A stretch of DNA of 64,000 bases from Phoma sp. XZ068 (lineage: Eukaryota > Ascomycota > Dothideomycetes > Pleosporales > Didymellaceae): NCBI GenBank assembly GCA_004835665.1, contig RBKR01000025.1:682001-746000 (forward strand), given 5' to 3'. Shown one piece after another: positions 11,601 through 21,798 of this stretch. The notes below the pieces were generated by a model that saw nothing but the letters and a program-made list of their open reading frames with translations, made no database searches and had not been told where the DNA came from. The stretch's first letter is position 1. Every line of letters begins with the position of its first letter. The translations under genes and the position numbers were made by a program.

Positions 11601-11683
11601 TGATTTCGCCGAGGTTCGAACTCGGGACCTTTCGCGTTCACGAGATGTGAGGCGAACGTGATAACCAACTACACCACAAAACC
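11601..11683 (-). tRNA. tRNA-Val (anticodon CAC) with a 9-nt intron
   Basis: Read on the minus strand, 83 nt fold as a cloverleaf. The acceptor arms GGTTTTG/CGAAATC pair with two G-U wobbles. The D arm is GTG/CAC, the anticodon stem TTCGC/GCGAA, and the T arm CCGAG-TTCGAAC-CTCGG. The loop is CTCACA then C, with anticodon CAC, interrupted after position 37 by the 9-nt intron TCTCGTGAA. That is the canonical site for nuclear tRNA introns. The discriminator base is A. The spliced length is 74 nt. The internal A and B boxes are intact and a T5 terminator follows. A truncated copy lies on the other strand at 13435-13497. Confidence 0.93.
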
Positions 11684-12218
11684 GTGTTTGATGATTTGAT
11701 AGAAGAAACGACACCAAAAGCATATCTATAGTCGATTGCAAAACTTTGGTGAGATTTGGCGAAGTTGGAGATGTTTGGATGAGTTCGCGTAGATTAGGTG
11801 GGGTGATACCCCACCAAGCTCATGCACAAAAAGACACGAGCACAAGCAATGGGAGATATTTTGGGCTCAGTGGTGCAATACTTAAATGACCATAGTTATT
11901 GCAAGATTGGAGTATTGTCGTTTTGGTGATTGCGATTCATTCGATTGTTGTCCCCAGCTTCGAGCCCGTGGACCAATTGCGGGGTCATCAGGACCATCAC
12001 CTCCCGCCAGCGCAGTGCATCAATTGACACTTGGTGTGTCAGATATTCCAGCTTACCGATCTCACTAAGCACAGTAAAGAACGATGGCCCGAGGGTAAGG
12101 TCAACGGTAAGCGTGCATCTGCGAACGTCCGAGCGAATCAAGCCATGCCGTACGTAAGACAAAGACCCGCTTACCTCTGTCCAAACTCCCCATACTCTAC
12201 CCAGCCATTGCCGTTAAA
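11684..12218. other. Intergenic spacer upstream of the nitronate monooxygenase
   Basis: About 530 bases between the 5' side of the tRNA and the start of the next gene. It should contain that gene's promoter. No coding or repeat feature is recognised. Confidence 0.4.
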
Positions 12219-13364
12219 ATGCAGCGCCTGCTCACATCACTCCGACCTACATCTTTATACAAAACTTCACGCGTTCTAATCTCACCACGCTCTTTCACAA
12301 CGCAGCCCAGTATGACGTTGTCCATTAAATCCTCCTTCCCGTGGATCTCAAACCCCTTGATAATCAATGCGCCCATGGCTGACAATGCTGGCGGCCTGCT
12401 CGCTGCCACCGTGACATTGGCTGGGGGCTTTGGCCTGATTGGATCGAAGGTTGATATGAGCATAACTCGCCGCGAGCTTACCATCGCAAAGGAAACGCTT
12501 GCTGCACATCCCAATACTACGCACTCCCAATCGGAAACACTGAACGTGGGTGTCGGATTTCTCCCGTTCGTCCTCAAACTCGAGGACGCTGTTGAGGTAG
12601 TTAGAGAGTTCAAGCCGGCGGTGGTGTGGCTGTTCGCGGCGAAAGAGTTCGATGATTACGCGGTTTGGGCAAAGGCGATGCGCGAGGTGTCGCCGGCAAG
12701 TAAGATATGGGTGCAAGTTGGTAGTGTGGCGTCCGCGCTGCAGATTGCAGAGCAGACGCGACCTGATGCGCTTTGTTTGCAGAGCGCGGATGCGGGTGGT
12801 CATGGATTTGAGAAGAGCGCTGGTATTATCTCCCTGCTGCCTGAGACGGCGGATGCGTTTGAGGCCGCGGGATTGAAGGAGGTGTCGCTACTGGCGAGTG
12901 GTGGCATTATGGATGGACGCGGCGTTGCTGCAGCGATGACCTTGGGTGCTGCAGGCGTGGTGATGGGAACAAGGTTCTTGGCGAGTAAAGAGGCGCTTGT
13001 GCATCCGGCTGTGCAGGCTTCGATTCTCGAGGCGAAAGATGGCGGACAAGTCACGAAGAAGAGCAAGCTATTTGATCAGCTGAGAGGACCGAACATCTGG
13101 CCCGAAGTGTATGATGGGCGGAGCCTGGCCGTAAGAAGTTACAAAGACTACGTCGAAGGTGTAAGTCTCGAAGAGATCCAGAAGAGGCACAATGAGGCTT
13201 TAAAAGAAAAGGACTCTGGATGGAAGACCGGACTCGAGGGGAGAGCAGCGATCTGGGCGGGTACCGGAGTCGGTCTAGCCAACGAAGTGGAAAGTGCAAG
13301 TGAGATTGTGGAGAAAGTTCGCCACGAAGCAAAGCAAAGGCTAGCCCTTTCTGCGCAGCTCTAG
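12219..13364 (+). CDS. Nitronate monooxygenase (2-nitropropane dioxygenase family)
   Basis: FMN enzyme that oxidises alkyl nitronates such as propionate 3-nitronate, a plant defence compound, to carbonyl products. It is a TIM-barrel protein of 381 aa. The FMN-side loop APMADNAGG lies near residues 51-59, the SADAGGHG motif with the usual histidine near 189-196, and the phosphate-binding ASGGIMDGRG and GVVMGTRFL segments near 227-255. The first 31 residues are rich in Arg, Ser and Leu, nearly free of acidic residues, and end in RSFTTQPS, which looks like a mitochondrial presequence. Translation from the internal Met32 (MTLSIKSS) would give a cytosolic form. No intron is seen. The gene is flanked by a tRNA-Val and a truncated inverted copy of it. 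Confidence 0.92.
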   Translation: MQRLLTSLRPTSLYKTSRVLISPRSFTTQPSMTLSIKSSFPWISNPLIINAPMADNAGGLLAATVTLAGGFGLIGSKVDMSITRRELTIAKETLAAHPNTTHSQSETLNVGVGFLPFVLKLEDAVEVVREFKPAVVWLFAAKEFDDYAVWAKAMREVSPASKIWVQVGSVASALQIAEQTRPDALCLQSADAGGHGFEKSAGIISLLPETADAFEAAGLKEVSLLASGGIMDGRGVAAAMTLGAAGVVMGTRFLASKEALVHPAVQASILEAKDGGQVTKKSKLFDQLRGPNIWPEVYDGRSLAVRSYKDYVEGVSLEEIQKRHNEALKEKDSGWKTGLEGRAAIWAGTGVGLANEVESASEIVEKVRHEAKQRLALSAQL

Positions 13365-13434
13365 TTACCTCTTGAAACTTCTTGCAACCCTGGACTTTAT
13401 CTAGGCTACATAACTTCCACCAAATCATCAACAC

Positions 13435-13497
13435 GGTTTTGTGGTGTCCTTGGTTATCCCGTTCGCCTCACATCTCGTGAACGCGAAAGGTCCTGAG
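13435..13497 (+). pseudogene. Truncated tRNA-Val(CAC) copy that retains the intron
   Basis: These 63 bases align without gaps to the first 63 bases of the tRNA-Val at 11601-11683, with four mismatches: AG to CC in the D loop, A to C in the D stem, and C to T at the start of the T stem. The 9-nt intron is identical. After GGTCCTGAG the similarity ends, so the T loop (B box), the 3' acceptor arm and the terminator are absent. It cannot make a tRNA. Intron retention points to a DNA-level duplication or an insertion of unspliced precursor. Confidence 0.85.
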
Positions 13498-14116
13498 CGC
13501 GGCTTCCGCTGCGAAGCAGCGGTCGGCCCTCTCGTAGAGACGGCGATGGGATCAGAAGAAACGACATTCACGTTATGGCTATTCGCATGTGAGTAGCTGA
13601 GGCGTTGTGCTACGTACAGGTATAGTGTAATGTTGATCAGAGAAGCTAGGAGTGTTTGTGTATGTACGCAGGCATTCGTGCATGGTAGACATAAACACTT
13701 TAGGAAGGCCATAGGTGGCGATGGTCAAAATTCAAGGCTCATATGGAGACGCCTAGTAACCAGGAAGTGCGTGGAGAGAGAGAGAGAGAGTTTCACGGGG
13801 GAGGTAATCATGGCGCACTAGAAGGACTTCAATATGTATCTTTGGATAATTTGTAGTTGCTGGACTCTTGTTAAGTTTGAGTCGTATACTGTGCGTCGTA
13901 CGCTGGCGATGCGTTGTCCTTGCACTTCTATGTGCCGACTTTAAGTGCAGTAATCATATCACCATCGTAGTCGCGAACGTATCAGTGGGTCATGTACTGC
14001 TCTGGCTTATAAGGCTCTCAACCTTGTAGCACGGATTTCCTCCATAGCTACTAACAGCATATTTGCACTTTCTATTCTGGACGAGAACCTTCAGAAAACC
14101 TAACACATTAATAGTC
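13498..14116. other. Intergenic spacer with hairpin and GA repeat
   Basis: Next to the tRNA fragment, bases 13506-13522 form a perfect 7-bp stem (CCGCTGC/GCAGCGG) with a GAA loop. A GA microsatellite follows at 13773-13790. The rest shows no gene; it should contain the promoter of the small gene downstream. Confidence 0.45.
13773..13790 (+). repeat. GA dinucleotide microsatellite
   Basis: Nine consecutive GA units in the spacer. No function is inferred. Confidence 0.85.
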
Positions 14117-14475
14117 ATGCCACGCGACTATTGGGACCCTGGATACGGCCATCGCGGCTATCGAATCGATCCGTACACCGGGTATCCAGAAACCATGGGC
14201 TTCGATCATAGCGCCGGAATGGCGACGTACGCAGGGCACGAACGTCACTGCGTGCCCACACCGTGGGGTCCGGCTGTCTTGAGGAGGAACAGGCAGGTAG
14301 GTCGCGTGGTCATCCTCTAACAGCACAGAATCTAGCGACTGCTCCTAATGGAGGTTTCAAGAAGTGGGCGGGCTTGAACCAGGCAAAGGACGACAGGCCA
14401 GAGTGGCGGCACTGGATGGAGAGGCAGAACAGAGCGGAAGATCGGGGGGTGCAGGAGCGCGTCGAGAGGCGTTGA
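14117..14475 (+). CDS. Small hypothetical protein (about 98 aa, two exons)
   Basis: Unrecognised small protein. Exon 1 (14117-14296) encodes a Tyr/Gly/Pro-rich 60-residue segment starting MPRDYWDPGYGHRGYR. Joining GTAGGT at 14297 to CACAG at 14328 keeps the frame and gives exon 2 (14329-14475), a charged helix-like tail with WAGLNQAKDDRPEWRHW. A CTAAC branch-point motif sits just before the acceptor. The proposed intron is only 32 nt, shorter than usual for fungi, so the join is uncertain. No signal peptide or membrane segment is present. Its end is 160 bases from the convergent IST3 gene. Confidence 0.5.
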
Positions 14476-14634
14476 TTTAAGGTTGCAGCTGTTGTAGAGC
14501 AATCCTAGCTAACAAGGGTTCCCATGTAGCTGTCGGTGATGCAATGAAAGCTTGAGAGGTGATTTCTGTTGTAAGAATGCCATGGTGCTGGTTGGGAGGA
14601 TGGCCGTCCTGGAGTAAGGACCATAGCCCAGACT

Positions 14635-15600
14635 TCATCGAGGAGAGCGCTCACGGTACGGTGAGGGTGATCGTTTCGACCTTGGTTTCCTGTTGTCTTC
14701 GCTGGCAGAGCTGTGGCGGCGTCGCCGGTCTTTGTCACGGCGATCTCGACTCCGGTCATGGCGATGGCGCTTGTCTCTATCCTCAGACTCGTCACGATGC
14801 CTCGACTTTTTCTCTCGGCGATCATCGTCAGACACCTTGTCACGACTTCTACTACGGTCGTCCTTGCGTCGTGAACGGCGGTCGTGGCGGTCGTCTTCCT
14901 CCTTGTCTTTTATCCGCTTCGTATCTCGGTCTCGGTGGCGATCTTTTGAGCCGTCTCTGCGATGCCGCCTCTCGTGCCTCCGCTTCCTCTCCTTCTCTTT
15001 CTGCATTTTGCGTTTTAGCTTGGCAACTGCCTCGTCCACTTTCTCCTGCTGTTGCTTGATCATCGAGTCGCGCATAGGATCGTCCAGATCCAGCTTCTCG
15101 GTGAGGCGCTCCAGCTCCATCTCTTCGGGCAGCATTGGCCTGTCATCCTCAGATTCAGTCTCCTCACTTCTTCTTCGCTTACGCCTGCCGTCGTCCGTGT
15201 CGTTGCCGGCGTCCACGTCCACGTCGCCCATGGTATTGTCCCTCATATCCTCGTCGTCTCTGGGCTTGTAGCGCGCGTGGTCAACCCTGATGACTCTGTC
15301 CATGATTGTGGCACCGCCCAGATTGTCCACGGCCAAGTCACAGCTTCGTTGATCCTCATATTTGATCCAAGCAAACCCACGCGACTTGCCCGTCTCTTTG
15401 TCGCGCGCGAGCTTCACCCATACGGGCTCGCCATACTGTGAGAATATGGTGATGATGTCACCCTCAGAGAGCTCGAAAGCTAGGCCGCCGATGTAAACGA
15501 AGGCCGTGTCGCGGTAGTCGGTGTGCCAGGAGCCTTCGGGGCTGATGCCGGCTTCGAGCTCGCGCTTGTTGAGCTGCTGGATCGCGCGCACCGAATTCAT
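14635..15600 (-). CDS. ist3: IST3/RBMX2-type spliceosomal RNA-binding protein
   Basis: Nuclear U2-snRNP-associated protein, a member of the RES (retention and splicing) complex with Bud13 and Pml1 in yeast. The protein is 321 aa. A single RRM spans about residues 33-111: RNP2 is FVYIGGL, RNP1 is KSRGFAWIKY, and the N-terminal IQQLNKRELEAG lead and SWHTDYRDTA before the RRM are signature parts of IST3/RBMX2. From about residue 130 the chain is extremely Arg/Asp/Lys/Ser-rich, with many RD/RS-like repeats, as in animal RBMX2 and unlike the short 148-aa yeast protein. The start at 15600 fits the family; the longer open frame upstream is 5' UTR. It is divergent from the dynein gene, with 300 bases between starts. 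Confidence 0.93.
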   Translation of the reverse strand: MNSVRAIQQLNKRELEAGISPEGSWHTDYRDTAFVYIGGLAFELSEGDIITIFSQYGEPVWVKLARDKETGKSRGFAWIKYEDQRSCDLAVDNLGGATIMDRVIRVDHARYKPRDDEDMRDNTMGDVDVDAGNDTDDGRRKRRRSEETESEDDRPMLPEEMELERLTEKLDLDDPMRDSMIKQQQEKVDEAVAKLKRKMQKEKERKRRHERRHRRDGSKDRHRDRDTKRIKDKEEDDRHDRRSRRKDDRSRSRDKVSDDDRREKKSRHRDESEDRDKRHRHDRSRDRRDKDRRRRHSSASEDNRKPRSKRSPSPYRERSPR

Positions 15601-15900
15601 GGCGGAGATGTGCAGACGACTCGGCGGAGAGAGAAGAGTGCAGCGTGACGGTCGCGAACTTTTGATGCAGCTCGGTGCTTGGCAGATGCAAGTCGCGGGA
15701 CCCCTGCAGAAAAGGTGCCGACCAACAAGAGCTGCCAAACACCTCCACAACACCCCACATTGCACGTCGACTGCGCACCGCAACGCTCCTTTCTCCTCCG
15801 ATTGCGTCGTTTCCGCTTTGGTACAGCGCCAAACTCGCACCAGGCGCACCAAACGTCATCCTGCACGCAACCCAACTCCGCCGCACCCCCGGCCTCCGCA
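15601..15900. promoter_or_regulatory. Short bidirectional promoter between IST3 and dynein light intermediate chain genes
   Basis: Exactly 300 bases separate the two divergent start codons, so both 5' UTRs and promoters must lie here. No TATA box is obvious, as expected for housekeeping genes. Confidence 0.5.
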
Positions 15901-17599
15901 ATGGCTAGCGCGCGTCGCACCTCAGGCTTCCCCACGCGTGCACCGGGCGGCAACGACCGGCCAGGCAGCAGAGACACGGACAAGGAGGAGATATGGAAGC
16001 CCATGCTGGATAACATCTCGAGTGGGAAGAGACTGCCCGAAAAGAGCTTGCTCGTACTAGGTGCGCTGGCCTTAAGCAGATGCAGCGGTGAAGCTAACAG
16101 AGGGCCCCAGGCGGAACACCAGAGACACAGCGCGAGTTCCTCGAGTCGGTATCAACAGACGGCCCGAACGGCAGGAGACAGCAGGACCGCGGGAAGAAGC
16201 CGCCCATCGCCAATCAGTTTGCGCTCGGATACACATATCAGGACGTACTCGACACCGACCATGAAGGTGAATCACTCGGCTTCTACCATCACCCCGTACA
16301 GCACTGACAGTCTTAGACACCCTCGCCCGCCTGTCACTCTACCTGCTCGCCAACCCCTCGCCATCCTTCACCCCCCTCATCAAACCCTACCTGAACCCAC
16401 GCACCGTCCCAAACATGCTCGTCGTCATATTGCTAGACTGGAACCACCCCTGGCTCTGGATACGGCAGCTGCGAGACTGGATAAGAGTACTGCGGTCCCT
16501 CGTTGTATCACTCGACGATGCCTCCAAGGAAGTTCTTCATGACAACATCACAATACTGCAAGACAAAGGTCGCAATCTTGGCGGTGAAGGCAGCACATCC
16601 ATGGAGAATGTGAAGATACCGCTTGGGCCTGGAGAATGGGATGAGCCACTCGGACTACCGCTGTGCGTCGTTTGCCAGAACGCTGACAAAATCGAGTCCC
16701 TGGAGAAGGAGCGCGGCTGGAAAGAGGAGGAGTTTGACTTCATCCTGCAGTACTTGCGCACCATCCTACTCAAGCACGGCGGTAGCTTAATTTACACAAT
16801 GCCCTCGGCACCAGGCTCGCTGCAGACATTGGTCCACTCCACACTGGGCATCAAGTCCCTACTCAAGCAGGAACAGCTCAGACACAACGTTACCGACCGG
16901 GACCGAGTACTCGTACCGCCGAATTGGGACTCATGGGCAAAGATCCGTATTTTGCGAGGCAACTTTGAGGTGGAAGAAATCAGCGAGAAGTGGAGCATCG
17001 ACATCGACGTACCTCGAGAGTCGGCTCAGCCCAATGGGCAACAAGCAGAAGGTGACGAAGCAGAAGATGTGGCAGACCCAACATCACCGACTAGTCAGCA
17101 AGGTGATAACAACTCAGCAACCGCAATCTACGAGAAGGAGATAAGGAACCCAGAGTCAGACTTCGCGCTGTCTACCTTATCGAAAAAGGGCAACGGCATC
17201 GAAGTCACAAGCATGGACCCACAAGTCTTCCTCACAGAGCAAGTGCATGTCCTCGATCAGCTGCGACAGGACGACGATAAAGACGCAGCACTCAAAGCAG
17301 CGCGCAAAGAGGCCGACCCCTCAGCACGGAACTGGGTTGCAGCTAGCACAGGTGGTGACGACACCTCAGGCGTTGTCGAAGAGCACATCGGACCCGTACA
17401 ATTCAACATGGGTGGAATCCACGTCAACGCCGACGAAATGGTCAAGAGGCTACAAGACCGCGAGGCAAACCGTTCCACCTCGCCGAAAGCAACCACGCCA
17501 GACGCATCGGACCCCAACACCATGAGCAACGACAAGCTCATGTCATTCTTCTCCGGCCTTATCAACAAAGGCGCGAATAGTCCGGCCCGGGGCTCGTAG
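15901..17599 (+). CDS. Cytoplasmic dynein light intermediate chain
   Basis: Subunit of the dynein motor that joins the heavy chain to cargo adaptors; in filamentous fungi it acts in nuclear migration and endosome transport. My model is 15901-16060, 16111-16266 and 16317-17599 (introns of 50 nt each, phase kept), giving 532 aa. An N-terminal GTPase-like domain covers roughly residues 45-330. It includes the nucleotide-loop region LVLGGTPETQREF, a SFTPLIKPYLNPR segment, and LVVILLDWNHPWLWIRQLRDW. The loop lacks the GK(S/T) of a true P-loop. The C-terminal third is low-complexity and carries short helical motifs (VFLTEQVHVLDQL, KLMSFFSGLINKG) of the kind that bind adaptors. Recognition rests on the whole DLIC pattern. 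Confidence 0.88.
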
Positions 17600-18308
17600 G
17601 CAGTGTCGCTGGTTTAGTTGTTTGCGATTGTTTTTGTTGCATGGTACGGATGTCTTGTCTACATGGTTATATACCCACAGCGTAGTCTGCCTTGCAATCC
17701 TATCCGTTCCTCTCGAATCTTGTCTTGCTCAGTGGTACTTTGTCGGTCAGGAACATTGTTTAGGTTGTGTTACGCTCCCCAAGAGTAAGTCTCACCGGTA
17801 GGTCGCACAGCATGTGAACTACAGGCACATACCAAGTTTCAGCCTTGCTTGTTTAGCGCAATGCGCTGAGAGGTCGCAGACACCGCAATCATGCAGCCAT
17901 GGGTGACTCGACGCTCCCCGCCAAGCATCAATCATTCTATGGTGGCCTAGGTGCTCTGTGTTGCTGAGTAAGATGATATTCCGTGGGCGTTCAACCAGAA
18001 GAAATAAGCTCCTTTGTGGTTTCTCCAGGCTCTTGTCCTCTCACGCACAAGCTTGCCTTGTCTACAGACAGACCTCGACCATCATGCGAGCATCTTTGAT
18101 CAATAACGGAGCTGTAATTGGCCACAAGCAACCTGGTAAGCGCATTTCTGCACGACATGCTTAAGGGCTGTGCCAACCGACACAGCCTCGTTTGCTCAGG
18201 ACCTGGATAATGCAACAGCCTTCTCAAGTCTTCGTTCTCGCGTCCGCACGACCCGTTCTTTCTCCCTTCACCATGCACTAGTTGCAGTCAAGCCGCATCC
18301 ACGCAGCC
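17600..18308. other. Intergenic spacer
   Basis: About 700 bases between two plus-strand genes. Only short, unsupported open frames are present. It should hold the promoter of the STAND-type N-terminus gene. Confidence 0.4.
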
Positions 18309-21300
18309 ATGGCCGAAGTCATCGGCCTAGCCGCCAGCATCCTCCAAATCGGCGGCTGCGGCGCGAAGCTGTCGAAAGAGCTCTACATATTCATCAGCAC
18401 AGCAGCACGCGCTGATCATGACATTACCACAATCGCGCGCGACGTCAACACAACCTCCAGTGTGCTCACCAACGTTGGCAAGGTTCTCGAGGCAGGCGAC
18501 GCCACCGAGATCATCAACCAGGACGCCATCAAGCACGCGAAAGACTTGGTCAAGCAGTGCGAAGAGGTATTTGAAGAGATCCTAGCTGTAATAGAAAAGA
18601 GACGGAAAATAGGCGATGATGGGAAGAAGCGTCTCACCCGGTGGGGAATGATGAGCTGGCCAATGAAAGAGCAGCGAGTCGAGTTGCTTCGCAGAAGGCT
18701 GGAGACGTTGAAGACTAGCCTCCTGGTGCTCTTCTATGTGTTGCAGCTTGCTCAGAACCAGGCTAAGGGGTGAGTGTCATGTTCGGTGGAGTTCACTCGT
18801 CTTGGCTAATGCGAGATGCAGAGTCGTAGAGAAAGCGTCCCTGGAGGAACAACGCAAGACTATTCGCGAGATGCACCAGCAACAACAAGACTCCCTCAGG
18901 ATTCTGAAAACCCTAGAGACCCGGCTTTGTAGTGTCAAGCTTGACGATGAATCAACGCTTCAAGGCTCAAATCAGAGTTCGCGCATGTCAACTGATAACA
19001 CTCCTCAGCTGGTTGAAGTCATGGCTGCAGCGGTCACTGCCTCTGCCAACGATGATCAAATCAAAGCGAACGATATCGCTATGACCATGTTCGCAGCAGA
19101 CGCATCTGATACGTGTGACTCCGAGGCCTCCAGCGATGAAGAAAGTCAACGTTTAACGCCCGAAGAGCTCGCCAAATGTGCACAACACGTTCAGAAACTG
19201 CTGCGGCAAATCACGCGGCTACAAGGCACAATCGACGGTGGAAATCCCGTGCAGAAACACCACAAGAAGCGGGTAGACAAGATGTACAAACGGTTTTGTC
19301 GTAACTTTGAGAAAGATTTGGCCAACTTACCATGGAAGCAATCAGAACAGTTTTCTCCGGCTACGCCCTTTAATGGTGGCTTCGAAGATGTACCTGGGGA
19401 GTACTCTTACTACTGCGACGGACGTTTTTCAGGAGAGTATACGCGCATCCCGTCACGGCAGGCACAGGGGTCTTGCTCGAGTTTCGATTTTGAATTTAAC
19501 GCACCCTGTGATTTGAGCCCAAGGCATGGAGGTTACGGGTCGCTTGTCTCCCACGCCGAGCCGGTTCCGTATATTAAGCGTGAATGCGACGCCGACTCGA
19601 CTTCACTTGACCAGGCTGGTTCCGATGACGACTTGCATTCGAACTTGTTGGTTGAGTGCCGCACCGAGTCGGTTTCGTATAACCAACCCAATACTCGCTG
19701 GTATGAGGACGGCCCAGACAGTCATGTCCTGCCGCCACCAGCTCATGGACCAATGGTACAAGCTTCTAATTCAATTTGTGGTCAAGACTACGGATTACAG
19801 TTGCCGTGTATAACTCATATTTCAGGTTCAGCGGCTCTCACAGGACTTGATACACCTTCGGTTTCCTCTTTTCAGCCAATTCACACCATGCATCCGCCTC
19901 GTGCGGCTTCTTCAGACGGCGACAACCGTGGGGATGATAGCCGTACCGCTTCCCCTACACGGTTACATCCTCCCAATCCCTCTGGGGAATTATGGGAATT
20001 AGACACGTCAGACGCTCATCTGACCTACAGTCAAGGCTACTGTCCAAACGATAGATCACAATCATTGACTCCAAAATCCCACTCTGCGGCGGCTTCAGCA
20101 CCAGAATTACCTGCGCGTTCAACTACCCAACCTCTCCACACTGCCCATCTACTAAGTTCGGATGGTTTGCAGAGCGGCTACCACATGGATGGCCAGATCC
20201 AGATTGCTTCCCCTACGCAATTGCCGGCAAATCTCCCGTCTGGGGTAGTATTCAAGCCAGAATTCCCTCTCCATGTCAGACCTGATAATATGCCAACACC
20301 TGTAAGCATGGCAAAAAGTGCTGCTGCTGAACGAGAGGCTTTTCTGAGCAGGCAAGAATTGCAACAAGCGCTGGCTGAAGAGCAAGGTCGAAGGGATGTG
20401 GAATTCTGGTGCAGGATCGATGACATGAGCAGGACACTACAGCAATTGCGCTCACTGCAAACGCCGCAAATGGGCCGGCCGATTGTCCAACAACCACCAC
20501 ATCGACAACAGCAGCAACAGCACTTTTCAAACGAGCCACAGGAGGCTGTTGATCAAACGGCTAGTTCTGGAGCCGGAGCTGAAGCCCAACACAGCCAGTC
20601 CATGCCACATGCGCAGGCTTTGGGAGATGAGCATCCCCAGTCTGCAACATCCCTTGACTTTGATCGCTATCCGCTCCCCAATTTTGGACCCACGGATAAG
20701 ATACCGATGAGCACCTGTGGTCCCACTGATTCAGCAAACGTCGAGTTCACTTCCTCCGCCGCCTGCTTACCATTCCCCGCCACCAGAACCGCCGGCTGGT
20801 GGAATGACGATAATATGCCTATGGCGCAACGCCCCTATCCCACACACCGTGAATCTCACGCCCGCACCACATCACAAAGTATTCCTGTCTCCATGACCGG
20901 CCTTGGCATCTCTTGTGACATGAGCGATTACAGCTCACAGTCAGAGTGGCAACCATATATACCCTTAACCTACCACGCTTACCCTTTGTCTCGATCAACT
21001 TCCTTAACTCCCCAGCGGCGCTTCCACCGCCGCCGTCCCAGCGGGCAGCCGCAGCGCACTTTAACCACACAATTGCGGCGTACATCGTCGCAGTTCTTGC
21101 ACAGCTCTGCGCGCCCCCTGTCACGTGGGAATGTGGAGTTCATTAATTTCACACCCGACAATATCGATATGTTAGATGAAGTTCATGAAATTCCACCAGA
21201 GGCCTCTCAAATCACACGTACGAGCAAAAGAAAGCGAGATGATGAGTCTGGGTTAGGAAACTCTGACCAGGGTGATTCACAGAGCTGGAAAATCCCCAAG

Positions 21301-21441
21301 GACGCAAGATTTGCTGGTGCCGATGATTTCACGGCACGGCCCAAGACTGGTCTCTCCGATCGTCCTGATTCCCCACAGGAAGGAGGAAGAGATATCGTTG
21401 ACATTTTGCTTGAGCGATGGACGCATCCTGTGGGTGGATGA
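18309..21441 (+). CDS. Protein with fungal STAND/NLR-type N-terminal domain and long disordered region
   Basis: Unknown role; 1026 aa in two exons, 18309-18769 and 18822-21441, joined by a 52-nt intron (GTGAGT...GCAG, phase kept). Residues 1-150 start MAEVIGLAASILQIGGCGAK and match the helical domain found at the N-terminus of many fungal STAND (NLR-like) proteins. A coiled-coil stretch follows (VVEKASLEEQRKTIREMHQ onward to about 190). The remainder is Ser/Pro/Gln-rich and probably disordered, with a second short coiled coil (AEREAFLSRQELQQALAEEQ) and a possible nuclear signal KRKRDDE near the end. There is no NACHT or NB-ARC P-loop and no WD, ankyrin or TPR repeats. It could be a scaffold or a regulatory stand-alone relative of NLRs; I do not know its function. 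Confidence 0.8.
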
Positions 21442-21798
21442 GGTGGGGATATTGTCATGGCGTGGAATCATGGAGAAGTCGGTAGATGTAAGGTGCTTAC
21501 TTGATTCGTATCGGTATCTACATGTTGGGAGTTCTGTATTATGACGTGAGATTACTTTTTACTACTATGATTCTGTTCTTATGTGCTAAATGATATACCA
21601 CCTTTTTTTCTCCAATTTTCTAAGAAACGTATTGTTAGTGTGGTTGCTTGTTTGATGCTGGCTCATTGCATCTGGGTTCGAGCTGTTCTGGAGTGAACAC
21701 AACGCCGTACGGGAATATTCGGCTGGGTATAATCGTTGGAGTATATCGGTCGCCAAGCTTCTCCCTCTCCTACCCTCCTTCTCTTTTGTTCTCTGACT
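21442..21798. other. Convergent 3' spacer
   Basis: About 360 bases between the ends of two convergent genes. T-rich stretches (for example 21603-21611) could serve 3'-end processing. No gene is seen. Confidence 0.4.

Noticed and set aside
14559..15441. Long Ser/Arg-rich open frames on the plus strand
   Set aside because: They are antisense shadows of the Arg/Asp/Ser-repeat tail of the IST3 gene; their composition mirrors its codons.
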